This document shows, in pieces, positions 9,566 to 22,800 of a stretch of DNA of 64,000 nt (the first letter of the stretch is position 1; each line of letters starts with the position of its first letter). The notes beneath the pieces were generated by a model, which saw nothing but the letters and a program-made list of their open reading frames with translations, searched no databases and was not told the DNA's origin. Location: positions 868,001-932,000 of the forward strand of contig OZ237740.1 in the NCBI GenBank assembly GCA_965178125.1, in the 5' to 3' direction. Position numbers and translations under genes: made by a program. Origin of the DNA: Bilabrum cf. latius. Its lineage: Eukaryota; Bigyra: Bicosoecida; Bigyra; Bicosoecida.

Positions 9566-11292
9566 TCCGTCGAATGTAACGGAACAATACACAATTTACT
9601 GGTTTTTGCCGGTTCCGGATCAGCAATTTGCGCGGCGCCCAGATAATTCGGAGAAGAAATCATGATGCAATTCGATTCAGCGCGCTCTTGCGAGTCTGCT
9701 GGTGCGCCTTTCAACTCCATACGATGAGATTAAGTCTGTTAACATGCCATTCAAAGAATTGGCCTCTAGCAGGGAGCTGCAGCTTTGCGCGGCGCCAAAA
9801 CTGTGTGATTAGTGTCGCACGACACCCCGACACTGCCCGGATACCCCTTTCTAGTCTACAAAATAGACCTAAAAATATACCTGTATGATAATGATGCTAA
9901 ATTATACGCTGCTGTGCAGACGAATGTCTGAATAAGATTCATTTGGACACGACAGGGTCCACGGTCATCCCTCTGGCAGCCGCAACAAACTTGCTTCGAT
10001 TGGCCCTCTGAGATACTGAATTTGATTACACTCCTCATAATTCTGAGCAAATTGATGACTTTATTCAAATAACGCGCTCATATTCTGCTGTGCGGTTCAT
10101 GAGTAGGGTGTTTCCCGTGAGGATGACTGAACCAGGCCGCAGAGTTAGCTATTGCACATTTACCTCACCAATCTGCAGCTTACCGCGAATTGAGACCAAC
10201 CACTACATTTTTTGTATTGATCGTATTCAGAAAATCGAACAGGAGGCTACTATGGCCATCATTAGGACCCGAGCAGCACCAGCAGCTGTGCGGGTGGCCA
10301 GATCCAGAAGACCTGAAGTACGCCATGCTATTCTACACCATTGGGACTGAAAATCCGTACACTGCCTTTTATTAGGTATATTAATACCGTGATTAGTCTC
10401 AAACTAGTACTGGCCTCATAGATTTGACACAATTGTGTTCTGAATGGTACCAAACCACTGGAAACAGCCACAACTTGCGAAATTGTAGGACCTGTACAAA
10501 TACAGTACCATACAAAAACAAATCGTATGTATAAATAAACTATAAGTGTATCAGGACAGTGGTGAATTGGATTCTGCCCAAAATGAATCGAGATCTGACG
10601 TCAAATGAGACCATCCTCGGTTCTAATGGACTCTCTGTGACATACTGGAGCGGTGATTTGTTTTAAATACCTATTTGATCTGTAATGAAGTCGACCAATA
10701 GCGCATTCTATTCGTCGAAATGATTGCACAATAGGGATGCAGCGTGGACTGTGGTTTCAGTGGCATTTGGATCAGCGTGCTGCTCCTCTCGTTAGCCTTA
10801 CGGTGGTTGTATGGTAATTCACTAATTACACAATGAAAAAACCTCATTACATGGAAGATACGCTATTGATGTCGCGTGATAATCGACGACTTGTATTGTG
10901 TCGGGGATCGTTGCGGTCAAGAATTGGTGTGATGAATGTGTCGGGGTAAGTTACAACCGACGGATGTTTCTTCGTGATAGCGTGCGCTTTTGAGCAGATG
11001 ATATCAGATTCTATTTCCAAGGTGGTATTTTCGCTTTGCTATCGGATCGGGGTGCCTCTGTACGCCTGTATTTATCGCAAGCAGTCTGTGCTAGATCTGT
11101 GGTGACCAGGGTCGATCGGCGCCGAGGACTTGCTGCCAGGGTGGGCTGAACTGCTTGGCGGGAGACCAGGTCGATCCTCCAGCAGCCTGGGGACCCGCGG
11201 TACTTGCATCAAGCAGTTTGACTGAGGTGTAAGCGACATTGGCACAAAGGCGTAGTCTGGTGTTTGAAGCTGAGTGTCTGTGATCGCTGGGA
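9566..11292. other. Gene-poor, AT-richer stretch
   Basis: About 1.7 kb of visibly lower GC content than the genes. The only open frames are short and without gene-like composition on either strand, and TAA is frequent in all frames. The last 200 nt should contain the promoter of the zinc-finger gene. Confidence 0.5.
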
Positions 11293-12396
11293 ATGGCCCA
11301 AAGAAGTGCAACATCCCCTGTGATCGATCTCGTGAGCGACTCTAGCTGTAGTGACACGGAAAGCGACTTGGATGAATCCTGGTCTTTGGATGCTGCCACG
11401 ATCACACGTCTATTGCGCAAAGTGCATGCCGATAGCCGAGGCCAGGCAAGAAGTCAGCAGGCTTAGTAGTACGGGCAGGCATCCGACGAGGTGTCAAGCG
11501 CGAATAGAGCTTTGGCATCTGGCAGCAGCAAGGACTTGTTCGCATTGTCTGGGTCAATGTTAGCAGCTGGCGCGCGGGAGTCTGCATGTGCATCTGCATC
11601 GCTTGGGCGGAAAAGGTCCAGAGGCGGAGAAGTTGACGAACCAGCGTGTTCGAGTGGTGGTGCAGTAGCTTCCAAGAGACGGCGCAGAGAGCGAGGTTCA
11701 GACGCGAGCTAGCATGAGTGCGAGGTGTGTGGGAAGGTGCTGAGCTCCATGAGAAACTTGCTGCAGCATGTGACTGTGGTGCACTTGGGGGAGCGCAATC
11801 ACGAGTGCAGAGTGTGCGGGAAGCGGTTTGGGCAGGCAGGTCATCTCAAGACGCACATGAGGACTGTGCATCTTGGGAAGCGCGATCACGAGTGCGGTGT
11901 GTGCGGCAAACGCTTCGGTGTAGCAGGTCATCTCAAGAGGCACATGAAGACTGTGCATCTTGGGGAGCGCGATCACGAGTGCGGTGTGTGCGGCAAGCAC
12001 TTCGGTGTGGCAGGCAGTCTCAAGACGCACATGAGGACTGTGCATCTTGGGAAGCGCGATCACGAGTGCGGTGTGTGCGGCAAGCGCTTCGGGGAGGCAG
12101 GTCATCTCAAGAGGCACATGAGGACTGTGCATCTTGGGAAGCGCGATCACGAGTGTGGTGTGTGCGGCAAGCACTTCGGTGTGGCAGGTCATCTCAAGAC
12201 GCACATGAGAACTGTGCATCTTGGGAAGCGCGATCACGAGTGTGGTGTGTGCGGCAAGCACTTCGGGGAGGCAGGCAGTCTCAAGAGGCACATGAGGACT
12301 GTGCATCTTGGGGAGCGCGATCACGAGTGTGGTGTGTGCGGCAAGCACTTCGGGGAGGCAGGTCATCTCAAGAGGCACATGAGCAGGTTGCACTGA
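11293..12396 (+). CDS. C2H2 zinc-finger protein with eight near-identical fingers
   Basis: 367 residues, single exon, ATG at 11293, TGA at 12394. Residues 1-140 are Ser/Asp/Arg-rich and disordered, with basic clusters (RKRSR, KRRRRE) that could be nuclear localisation signals. Eight C2H2 fingers follow, each of the form C-x2-C-x12-H-x4-H, joined by a fixed linker (HLGKRDHEC or HLGERDHEC). Finger 1 is the most diverged; fingers 3-8 differ at few positions, mainly in the helix (AGHLKR, AGSLKT), so they would read very similar DNA triplets. Three TAGs lie in frame: a tandem pair at 11464-11469 after SQQA, and one at 11710 just before finger 1. Probably a DNA-binding regulator; the target is unknown. 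Confidence 0.85.
11800..12390 (+). repeat. Tandem 87-bp zinc-finger repeat array
   Basis: About seven head-to-tail 87-bp units, each encoding one finger plus linker and very similar at nucleotide level, including at silent positions. This implies recent duplication or gene conversion rather than selection on protein alone. Confidence 0.8.
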
Positions 12397-12402
12397 TTGG
12401 TG

Positions 12403-13056
12403 ATGGGTACAGCTGCCGACTGCGGTGTGGATGAGGAGGACCTCCGTCAGCACAGCTGTCGAGCATGCAGCTATGTGGGACCTCGGCTTTCCCCTCGACC
12501 CAGCAGCCGGACAATGCCCGAGACCTCGCCAGGGCACGATGAGCGGCTGCAGCGGGTCAACCAGGAGAGGGCGGCACAGGTGAGATCCGGGTTTTGGTGG
12601 TAGGACCGGCGCGCCGGCGTTTCCTCCGGCAAAGCCATGCAAGAGGACATGCTGGCTCGCATGGAGAGTGAGTCCGAGACATCTATCCAGCTGATCGCAC
12701 TTGCCGAGTCCAGGGGACTCTTCGCTGCTCCCAACGAGAGGTCCAGCTTCAACCTGGCTCCGGCCCAGGCTGGCGGCAGCTCCGGGGCCGATCCGGACGC
12801 GGGGGCCCGCGTGGTGCAGCAGCCCGAGTCACCAGACGCCCCGGGTGTTACAGCTGGTGTGATCTTATCTTTCTGGGCTAGGTCGGGGACACGGAGCCGA
12901 GGGATGCGACGAGCTCGCCTGTCGCCAGCAGGGTGTCTCAGGTTTGCGTCTCAGGGCGGCTCCCATGAAGATTTATCGATGTATGTCTGCCGGCGGTCAC
13001 CAAGTTCAAGCGGGTTGAAGGTTTTACGCTGCATCCTCAAGTACAGCAATGCATGA
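12403..13056 (+). CDS. Hypothetical protein, 217 aa
   Basis: Open frame beginning seven nt after the zinc-finger stop, in the same frame, from ATG 12403 to TGA 13054, with one TAG at 12601. No family recognised. The middle (QEDMLARMESESE, then a Ser/Gly/Pro-rich part) looks coding, while both ends look weaker. A GTGAGA at about 12579 could be a splice donor, so an exon structure is possible. It may be a separate gene, an alternative 3' exon of the zinc-finger gene, or non-coding. Confidence 0.3.
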
Positions 13057-13139
13057 TTTCCTCCAGCAAGAGTCAAGTGCCCGCAGCTAATGGGGTTGCT
13101 AAGAAGGGGGCTGATTAGTTTGAATCGCCTATTTCTAGA

Positions 13140-13670
13140 ATGGCCGAAGAGTTGATGATCAAGACTATGCCGATGCCAAGCTTACCGGAGGTTCTCATCA
13201 CTTCGTACGCGGCGTCTGCGTTTGCTCTTACGAGAGAGGGCAACGAGGTTCGTATCACCCTCGCTCATTCGGCATTCCCTGGAGACTCCAGCAGCGGTGC
13301 CGGTAGCAATGGCGCTGCTGTCGGAAGCACGACTTCAGTTGATGGGACGAAGAGCGAAAGCAAGCCCCCCTGCGCCTCATACTGGAAGGAGCTTAGCGAT
13401 GCGCTGGGTTTGGCACACGTGTCACATCGATCAGTACTCTTAGCAGCACCTCAGGTTTTTGATTCTATGCTTGAGATTATACAATTGCGGGCGTTGATTT
13501 CACTGGTTATTCATCACCTAATATTAAGAGTCTGTTGCCACAAGCAGCTGCTGGCCCACTGCATGGCCACCGAACGGGCGGCCACGAGGCTGTCGGACAA
13601 GGGCCAGGCCCGAGACAACAGCAGCATGGCTGCCACCCCGTATTGTGAGCAGAGCCCGTGGCAGAGATAA
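13140..13670 (+). CDS. Hypothetical protein, 176 aa or shorter if spliced
   Basis: ATG at 13140 (MAEELMIKTM). The first 100 residues read like a real protein (LPEVLITSYAASAF, then a Ser/Gly linker, then SYWKELSDALGL). Unspliced, the frame ends in TAA at 13668, which would be unusual here, where nearly all genes end in TGA. If the stretch from 13456 (GTTTTT) to about 13530 (ATTAAG) is an intron, the frame shifts to a Gln/Gly/Pro-rich tail ending in TGA at about 13648. The donor is weak compared with the GTRAG donors of other genes, so I leave both open. No family recognised. It lies 220 nt before the cyclase start. Confidence 0.35.
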   Translation: MAEELMIKTMPMPSLPEVLITSYAASAFALTREGNEVRITLAHSAFPGDSSSGAGSNGAAVGSTTSVDGTKSESKPPCASYWKELSDALGLAHVSHRSVLLAAPQVFDSMLEIIQLRALISLVIHHLILRVCCHKQLLAHCMATERAATRLSDKGQARDNSSMAATPYCEQSPWQR

Positions 13671-13889
13671 TGGTAGCGACCTCAGGAGTGACCACCAGCG
13701 CCTTCTTAGGCCTTTGGCAATCCACCATGTTGGAAAAGTCCTTGCCCCGTGTGGGCACCAGGTCGCAATCGTTGTTTTGCGACCAAGTGCGACCAGCCCA
13801 TGGCGGATGCCTCGCAAGTGTGCACTTGGAAGCATTCACGCCCTGAATTACAGCCGGGTGAATTCCCCTCAATGTATTGATTCAAAGCG

Positions 13890-16800
13890 ATGCTAGGAGA
13901 AGATGCTGCCCTGTTGGGCATTTCACAAGAGTTGAGCCACGAGCGGGAGTATCGCACACGGGCTTGGCATGGCGTCTTAGCACTGGTATCAGGAACTGCG
14001 GTCATTCTTGACCTTGCTCTGCTAAATTTGTAGGCTTCATCTGGTCTGTACCGGCTGTTGATACATGTCTTGCAGCTAGCTGCAGCAGTAGCAGGCTGCA
14101 TTTCCGTGTGGGCAATTGAGCCTGCCTTCGTGATTTGGTTGCTGTCCTTCCCGCTGCTAGCCCTCGCTGGTAAGTCCGCTGTATCCATTGTAATTATGAT
14201 ATTTTTGCCCTGCGTATCTCTAGAAGTTGCGTGTACAGCCCGCGTTTGCTGCTATGAACACTTGGACTCCAGAGCTAGCTGTTCGCACATCGCAGATTCT
14301 GATGCGATGCAGCTACTAGACCCCACAACAAGCGTTTCAATCGGAACGATAGCACTTGCGTGAGTGGTGGTTACGGAAGGCGTATCGTAGCTAGCTAGCT
14401 AGCTAGCTAGCTCATGGTTCCATATTCGATTCTGCTGTACCCGATCACTCGTCTCGCAGCTCAGCCGCGTGGTTGCGAATTCCTGCATTTTCATTCAGCG
14501 TATTGACGTGCTGTGCTATTGGGGCCTTGGTCGCGGGAGAGTTCGTGCTGTGCGGCACTCAGGGGCGCCTCGACGAAAAATGGCTCGACCTTGCCCTGGA
14601 GGGTTCTGCTCTTGTCTTTATGTGCGTACTTGCGTGCAGTACAGCGGTCGAGTCTGAGAAAAGTCTACGTTCCAGCATATCGGAGCGTGCTGAGCTCCGG
14701 GGAGAGGCGGCCCGAGCCGTTCGGCTGTTGCAAACTGCCCTGCCTCGAGACATCGCACGGGCGCTCCTAGCCGGTGAACCCGCCTGGAAGATGTGCAGAC
14801 GTTTCGAGTCTGCTACAGTTGCATTCATTAACCTCACGGACTACGCCGAAATGGTTGCTGAGCATGGGAAAGGCGCCCGGCTGGTCAGGCTGCTGGATGA
14901 CATCTTCGGGGCCATGGACGAGCTTTTGACTTGGTTTCCCACGCTGTACAAGGTGGAAACGATCGGGGCCACGTATATGATTGCAAGTGGACTGCCGCGT
15001 GAGAATCCGAGGCACGCCCAAGTCGCGATTCAGTTCTGCCTCGCGCTTCTGCAGCTGTGCACGGACATTGACGGACGGCAGATTCGAGTGACCGTCGGCG
15101 TGAATAGCGGGGAGGTGATCGGCGGAGTCATCGGGAGATCAAGAAGCTTCTACAGAGTGTTTGGAGACACCGTAAACATCGCTTCTCGGATGATGTCCCA
15201 AGGCGCCCCAGGTCACATCCACATTTCGGAGACAACTGCTCGGCACCTTGCTCGCCTCGTACGAAAGGGCGAGGTGACTTTGGTAGATCTGGGACCGAGA
15301 GCAATCAAGGGCGTGGAAAAGCCCATGCACACGTATTTTGCCGAGCCAACCGACCTGCTTAAGCATCCACTCGGTCCCGGGCCGCCCCAGGACCTGCTGC
15401 CGAGCAGCACATCTGCGACCAGCACTGCAGCCGCACTGCATCTTCCGGCCGGCAGTGGCCAGGCCGCGGCAGCGTCAGACGGTTCATCTCTCGTTCAAAG
15501 CGCATTTGAATCTAATTTCCCGGGTGATCGTGCCGATTTCCGCACCCCCGGATCCTCGCCAGGCAGCTAGCCCCGCCTGATGAGAGTCGTGCAGGCCGCC
15601 ATGCAGGACGGTAGCAAGCCCTCGATCGATCGAACAACAGGCGGCGACTATCGACAGGGGGTAGGCATGCCCCATGGCAGAGATACTACCGCGGGAGACC
15701 CCGCTAGATCCGTGCAGCAAGGGAGTCCCCTGCTGCCGTCAGCGCCGCCCACGTCGCCGTGGCACCCCAGGCTGCAGCAAACGGGAGTCCCCGCCGTGGT
15801 GGCCCGCAAGATGCGACACCTTCTGCACAACAACAGGACCCGTCGCATTGTAGATGGTGTTCGCAAGCAGCTCAGGCAGCGTGACAGGACCACCGCCTCG
15901 GAGCAGCTGCAGATGCTTGCAGACCCCAGGCGAAGGAGGGCGCCGACCCGACGCTCGCTGGAGGATGCGATGCAGGGCAAGCTGCACACGACGCCCACCG
16001 GGAAGCACGCAGTCGCCGCAATGGCCTCGAAGCGCAGCATCTTGAAGAAGAAGAAGTCTCGCCGCAGGCTCCGAAGCTCCCTTGAGGACGCTCGCAGCAG
16101 CGGCAGGAAACTCAAGAGGGGTAAATCAGCCAGGCCAAGGCTCTCGCTAGAGGAGAGGTACCTGGGAGGGGCCAGCCATTCGAGCGGCATGAACAACAAG
16201 CGAAGCAAGAGCACCAAGCACAGCGATCAAAGCATTTCCACCCAGGCCAGGCAGCCGTTCCAAGGCGCCCCCGCTGCATCTCGCAGAGCTGCCAGCACTG
16301 GCACGCGGGCTATGCTGCGGCAGCATCAGAGCTTCACAGTTGGTCATCGTCCAGGAACGGGACCTAGCGCAGCTCTGCCTGACTCCGCGGATGCAGGCGC
16401 ACAAGATCCATCGCAGCCTGCGTCACGGTCCAACTAGAGCAGCTCGAAGCCCCTCGAGAGCAGCAGCTCTGGAGCCGGACCCACTCCCAAGCATCATCAG
16501 CCGGGCCATGCGGCCGGGAGAGCAGCGCGCAAGCACGACGCACCCCCGGCGCCAGTGCTCCAAGTTCCTGCTACCACGTCGGTAAGCGGTGGCTTAGTAC
16601 CTGGTCGCCCGCCGCGCGGCTCCCCCGCGTCACCGGCGCGAGGTGGTATCGGCGGGAATGACTCGTCTAGCTCGGCACAAGGAGACGGCGCCTCTGCGCA
16701 CGGAGCTGGCAACTCAGGACCTAGATCAATCAGCGGCAATCAGGGCAGTAGCCCGCAGCCCTTTGGCCTACCACGCGGCTTGAAGCAAGACGAAGTGGTC

Positions 16801-19800
16801 GCGGCCGAAAGCTCCAGGAGCAACTCCAGGTCCTCGTCGCCTGCCAGGCACGCACACGTGGCTGACGGCCTGCTCGTGAGCCCCCTGCTCACGGCAGAGT
16901 CGCATGGTACCATTGGCACAATACCATTGGCACGGGCGGGGTCAGGTGGATCTGCGATGCTGCAAGCTCCCGCGGGCCGCCATTCACGGGTGAGGGTTCG
17001 ACAGGTGTACGACAGCTCGGATGACAGTGATGACGATCTGGGTGACGAGGCTGAGCCGTACAGCCTGTCGGATGACGAGAACGAAGACGAATCGAGCCCG
17101 CTGTACCTCGAGAGACTATACATGCAGAAGCTCACCGGGAATGTTGCCGATGCCATTAGCAAGGCATCATCGACGGGGAACAGCACCGCCAGGTCAGCAT
17201 CCACCCGGGGATCTCGGAGGACCTCCGCACCGGAGGTGCCACAGGCTCGGCTGGCAGTCCGGGCAGAAAGGAGGAGACGGGGGAGCAACGCCAGCGACTC
17301 AGGCCCGTCTGGTGGGTCTAGCAAGCTACGTCGGGGTCGGAGCAAGAGCCAGCTGGACGAGAGGCAGATCCGCGAGTCGCGAAAGGACAAGGCGGACATG
17401 CACCGACGGCAGCTACGCGCTGCCGAGAGCTTCTCCATGGCCGTGAGCCAGTATGGCGCATGGTCGAGTTAGAGCCGCGCGGCGTTGCGGAAACGGCCCA
17501 CCACCCTCCTTGATGCGCACGGCGTGCTGGGCAGCAGTCAAAGGCAAACGCCATCAAATACAATCAAGAGGCTAGTTTCCGGGAATAGGTTCAAGGGCTT
17601 CAACAACCCCGAGCATGACAGAGTCCTCAGTACCGTGGTAACTGCCAGGTCACCAGCGCAATCGCTGGACTTGCAGCCGGGCAGGTCCAGCACAAGGTCA
17701 CTGGCTGGTATTGCCGCCGGGAGGCGATCGAAATCTACGCTGGCTCGCTCCGGGGGTTCATTCTGGCGTCACCGCCACCATGGAGGCGATGCTGAGGGCA
17801 GTGATGAGGGTGGAATCGCAAACCAGGAGACGAAAGAAGGGTGGCTTGTAGTGCCCGGTTCAGTGCCTGAGGACGGCGAGCATACCAGTTTGCTCGAGCA
17901 CGAGTCTCGTGGAGCCGGGCGGCCCAACGTTGGGGAGAGTGCTTCCGAGGAGAGGGATCAGCTCCTACGGTCTCCCCAGCTGCGAAGAGTGCGCCGATCC
18001 ACGCACGGCGACGACAAGCTGAAGCTAGTCCAGCGCGCTGACATTGAGTGGCCTGACAAGGACACAAACATGTCCACGGTGCCTGAGGGCACGACAGATG
18101 ACCCTGTCGAGGGTGACATGAGCAGCTTGGAGATGACAAACCTACCGGCCAGCGTGAAAGCTGATGCAACTGGTGTCGGCGCAACTCGCACGGGCAGCAA
18201 CGATAGAAACGCACTTGTGAGGTCGGCGTCATCCCCACGGCACGGTCTCGAGGTCGAGCCATCTCGGTCGATCCCTAAGGACTAGCTCGCAAGCAGGATG
18301 CAAACCCTTGAAGAAGCCGAGTCAGAGAGCTCCTCGGACCGCGGGACGAGGATCAAGACGGAGCACAGGACTGCAACCGCTACATCTGCCATTGGGCGGC
18401 AAGCCGGCGTGGGTTACAGAGGCGCTCATCCGTCCAAGCACTCGAGCCCGACTACCGATGCCGACAGCCACGGCGCATGGGGCAACTAGTCGGCCCAAGC
18501 CGAGGATACGTCCTTTGATGGACCGGTTGAGGTGACTGCAGCTTCCATGGGCGGTAATTCTATTGGTGCAGCCTCCATGGGAACGGGCGAGCGCAATCTC
18601 TCTGGGTTACAGCGTGGGGTGAAGGGAAGCTCGCCCCCGGCACCCAGTCGCTCCCTTGGCGTGCTCTCACCAGAGAAACCGAGCCAAGTCCAAGCAGTCA
18701 TCCAGCCCCGCGGGTAGTCGCCATTGGGGTAGAGCTTGGGAGTGGAGGCCGAAGGCAGCGAAGACGACTCGGAGTCAAACCTCACTTCCGCCATGGTGTC
18801 AGGTGGGGTCAATGCAGGCAGACATCCTCGATCGTCACAGTCCAGCGTGGGCAGTGCATTCATCGGCCGAGAAGATGACGAACTAAGTATCGTCGCAGAT
18901 GACGATGAGTTCACTACGTTCGGGCAGTGCTGGAACGCGGTACGCGGAGTAGCCCCAGGGCTGATTTACGTGCTCTCCCTAGTCGTGCCACAGCCCCTTC
19001 CTGCCGACCTGACCTTCGAGTTTCACGAGCTCAGGTTCCAGGACGCCTTCATTTCGTTCGAGCAAAACCAGCGGTACTTGCTAGGTGGCGCTGTGCTATG
19101 GGCTGGCTTGATGTTCGCCTCCACCAGCCCGCTTGACTCGAGAACGACTGCTCTTGTGTTTGTAGGGCTGGTCGTGCTCATCTCGGCCTGCGTTTATTCG
19201 CTCAACTCCTCATTTGTGGTCGGAAACGCGGGATGGAATGCCAGACAGCGGCTTGAAATCGTGGCTAGCAGCTTGTTTGCTCTGGTCCTCGTGGGCATCA
19301 TGTTCATGCAGCACACGGCGCAGTATCCCATTCGAACAGAGCATCTAGAGGATACTGATGTCAGCACTGGGTCTCGCAGTGCACTGAAGCCTAACGGCTA
19401 GCCGATCTTGGCTGATTGTGCTGGTGCATTCCTGCCCGCAGCTGTGCTCAGCATGTGCACTTCAGTCCTGATTCCGTTCAGCCCAGCTACCCATGTCGTC
19501 GTGCAAGTTGCAATAGTGTCTGCAGCTGCTATATTTATCACCGCGATGAATTCTTTCGACGTAATTGAGTGCTAGGCGCCTCTTCTTCCCGGCCTGCATG
19601 CCATCTGGCTCGGATTGATCTCAATGGTGTTCCTGTCAGGGGTCGTCATCACCATCTCGATGCTGCGGGAGCGCGAGCAGCAGCGCCGGTACATGCTGAC
19701 GCGGGCCAACTTGCACGCCCAGGACGACGTGCAGCGGATCTTGCACAATCTGTTCCCCGAGGATGTCATCGAGCAGCTGAGACTAAACCGGGCTCTTGTT

Positions 19801-22800
19801 CCTCGACTGCACAAGCGATGCGGAATACTCTGGTGTGACCTGGTCGGGTTCACTCCGCTCAGCAAGCGGCTTGGCGCGGAGAAGCTGCTCGAGCTGCTCA
19901 ACAGGATTTACTCTGCTTTTGATGCCCTCGTCGAATTGCACGGGTGCGTGAAAATCGATACGATCGGGGATGCTTTCGTTGTGCTGGGCGGCCTCTTCGA
20001 GGATGACGAGGAATTGGAGATGCAGGGGGACCTGCAGCCAACACCAGTGGCTGTCAACGTTAGCGCACGCGCGACGCGGGCACCGGCTAGAGCCAGAAAC
20101 GCTGCTGATATGTCTCCAATGGTGCTAGAATCACCCAGGATGGAGCCGCCTTCGGCTACTATCCCTTTGATGCGCAAGTTAAGCGGGCACAGCGTGACAC
20201 AGGTGTCGCCATCGTCGTCACCTATTGCCGACATGCCTCATGGCCAGCGCCAAGCTTCCACCACTCCTAGAGGTGCTGACGACGCCATGCAGGCCCTTCA
20301 AGAAGCGGATGTGGTGCCCGACAGCATAGCCACTGCAGCGATCCAGGAGCTCATGCAGATGCAGGGGAGGAATGGTATTGGCCGATCCGACCGTGCTAGA
20401 TCGAGCTCCTCCCCTGGCTCGCCTCTTGCGTAGCACAGCTCTTCACGGTCTCCTATGGCTTCTTCGCCGCTCGCCAAGCCTCGATCTGCGTATTCTGGAG
20501 ATCGCAACCCTGTCAATGGCACTAGATAGAGGGCGCAGTCGGGCGCCGTAGCTTACTCCCGCGGGGCCTCTCGCATGGCGGCTACCGGGGCGGATTCACA
20601 AGTGGGCCATTCGGCCGCCTCAGCAATCGCTGTTGCAGTTACGTCTCCACGAATTGGGCAAGGCGTAGGTACCACGATGATGTCGGCTTCTGTGGGTCAG
20701 TCTGTCGGCAGCGCGGACTAGGCGGCATCCATTGATAAGGATGCGAGCGCAGCTTGTGGCAGTGTCCTCTATCAGCAGCGGGTGGGGTTTCAGGGCGGAC
20801 ACGGAGCCTCCAGTGGGTTTTCCCGGCGATCAAGCGTTGTGCGATCCACAGCCATGGCCATGTACGGCAAAGAAAGCGGCGGTTCCCACGGGCGACCGCA
20901 TGGCAGCCACCGTATCGGTCGTGGGATTCGCAGTGCCAGGCTCATGGCCGGCAGTGGAAGGATAGAAATGGCCAGGAGTATGGTCGGCACGAACACCTCC
21001 ATGATTGACAGGTTAAGGACGCATCGATCCGAGAACCTCGGAGCCGGGAGCATGGGCCTGCGAGCACCAAACATGCGTGATATTGGGATTGTGGTGACTG
21101 ATGCCGCATCACCAACTTCACCGCGAGCACAGGAGGACAGCACAAATTTCTCGCCACCACAGGTGCAGATGGTGAGAGGTCAGAGCAGAAGCCCGAAATC
21201 GGAGTCCGCTTGGGCTTCCCACCCAAACATGGACCTAGATGAGGGTGCCCATGTGCAGTTGCCAAGCGCGGAAGAGGCGCGTCATTCCGGGTTGCATGCC
21301 TTCCGTGACGGCACTCGCTCCATGCTGTCTCACGACGACAGCGCGTCCTCCTAGCCGGGCGGCGGCCATGCTGGGGCCGCCCGCGCTTCCCAATCCTGGT
21401 TTCCAGGCCCGCCTAGCGGCAGCGCCAGAGACCGCAGTGGGGAAGCAGCAGGTACTAGGCTTGTCGGGATGCAAACATCACCGTCACCTCCACTAGATCC
21501 CGGGTTTCGGAGAGGATCGGCTGTGTCAACGCTTGGCGGCTCAATCGCTAAGCATGGGCAGGAGGGATTCTCAACCAGATTACTTGATGCCGCCAATGGC
21601 ATGGATGGCCAGTTGCGGCAGCATGTCACCAACCATGACCACGAGGCGAAGTCCAACGCTGCGGTCAGACGCGTCCGCTCAGGTGTATAGCGTAACGCTA
21701 CGATTGGCAGCCCAGCTGACCTGAGACCGCACGAAAGGGCACAGCTCGGCTTACACATGGAAACCCCTAATGCGGCTGCCGGGTTGGAGGAGAGCGCAAG
21801 CTCTCATGGGGTGCACCGCGACAACTTGGCCTCTCAATCGCCCTAGCGAGCTGCGCTGCTACTGAAGACTGATGCACGCGTGCAACACATGCTTCACAAC
21901 CCGCCAGGGTCACCGCAGGGCAGACTGCGCGGCATGTCGGACGGGGGTGCGTCCCTTGCGGCTGCGCAGAATGCCATGGCATCTGTGTTCGCTCGCCGAA
22001 AAGGCCTGAAGATTAGTGTCACAAGCCCAAGGATCAAGTCGGCTCGATCAGGGTCCCCAGATCAGCGTGTTGCATAGGTGTTGGACGGGGGCTCGTCCGA
22101 GATGATCGATGACACGGATGCTCAGGCGCAGTCCCACGCGCCGGCAGCTGCTCCCACCCTTGGAGCCGCAACGGTCACACCGCCACGGAAAGTATCGCAC
22201 TCATCGAGTTCTTTCGCTCGCTCCGGGGAGGGGGGCGGTGTTAGTGGCTCGGCGAGCGGCAGCCCAGCTCTGTCGGGCAGGCGACGAAGGCGATCCATCG
22301 TAGTGACTGTGGAGAGCGACGACGCTCGCAAGCGTCGATTCAGGAGGCGAAAGACAAGTTCAAGCAGGCAGGTGCTGCCTGGCAGCGCCAGCGGGTTTGA
22401 CAGCAGGAGCAGGGGTGGAAGCAAAGAGATCGATGACGAGAGCACTGCCGGCGCGGCTAGTGGCAGCCTGCGGGTGCGAGTCCCACCCCTGGGTCTAGGA
22501 AAGGATGAGGGTGGCCTCAGCAGCCTGTACAGTGGAAGGAGCGTCAAGTCAAGCAGCAAGCCGGGCACAAGCGGTCAGTCCACGCGGCGTACCGCATCAT
22601 CTAGGCTGCAAGGCACAGGAGTGATGGAGAACGGCGGGCTGATTGCCAGGGCGGGAGCAGTAGCTGCGCACGAGACCGCACTCAGCCCTGTTCAGCTGAG
22701 ACGGGAGTACAAGAAAGAGCAGCAACAGGCAAGTCGGAGAGTGATCGATTCTTTGTTCACGCTTGGCCATCAGATGCAGCAAGTACTATCTGGCATCTGC

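Noticed and set aside
11698-12642. 314-residue minus-strand open frame with repeated HVPLEMTC-type units
   Set aside because: It is the antisense of the zinc-finger repeat array; its periodicity is explained by the 87-bp repeats of the real gene.
14388-14412. (TAGC)n as a regulatory element or as in-frame TAG run
   Set aside because: It lies within a well-delimited intron and is a simple slippage repeat.
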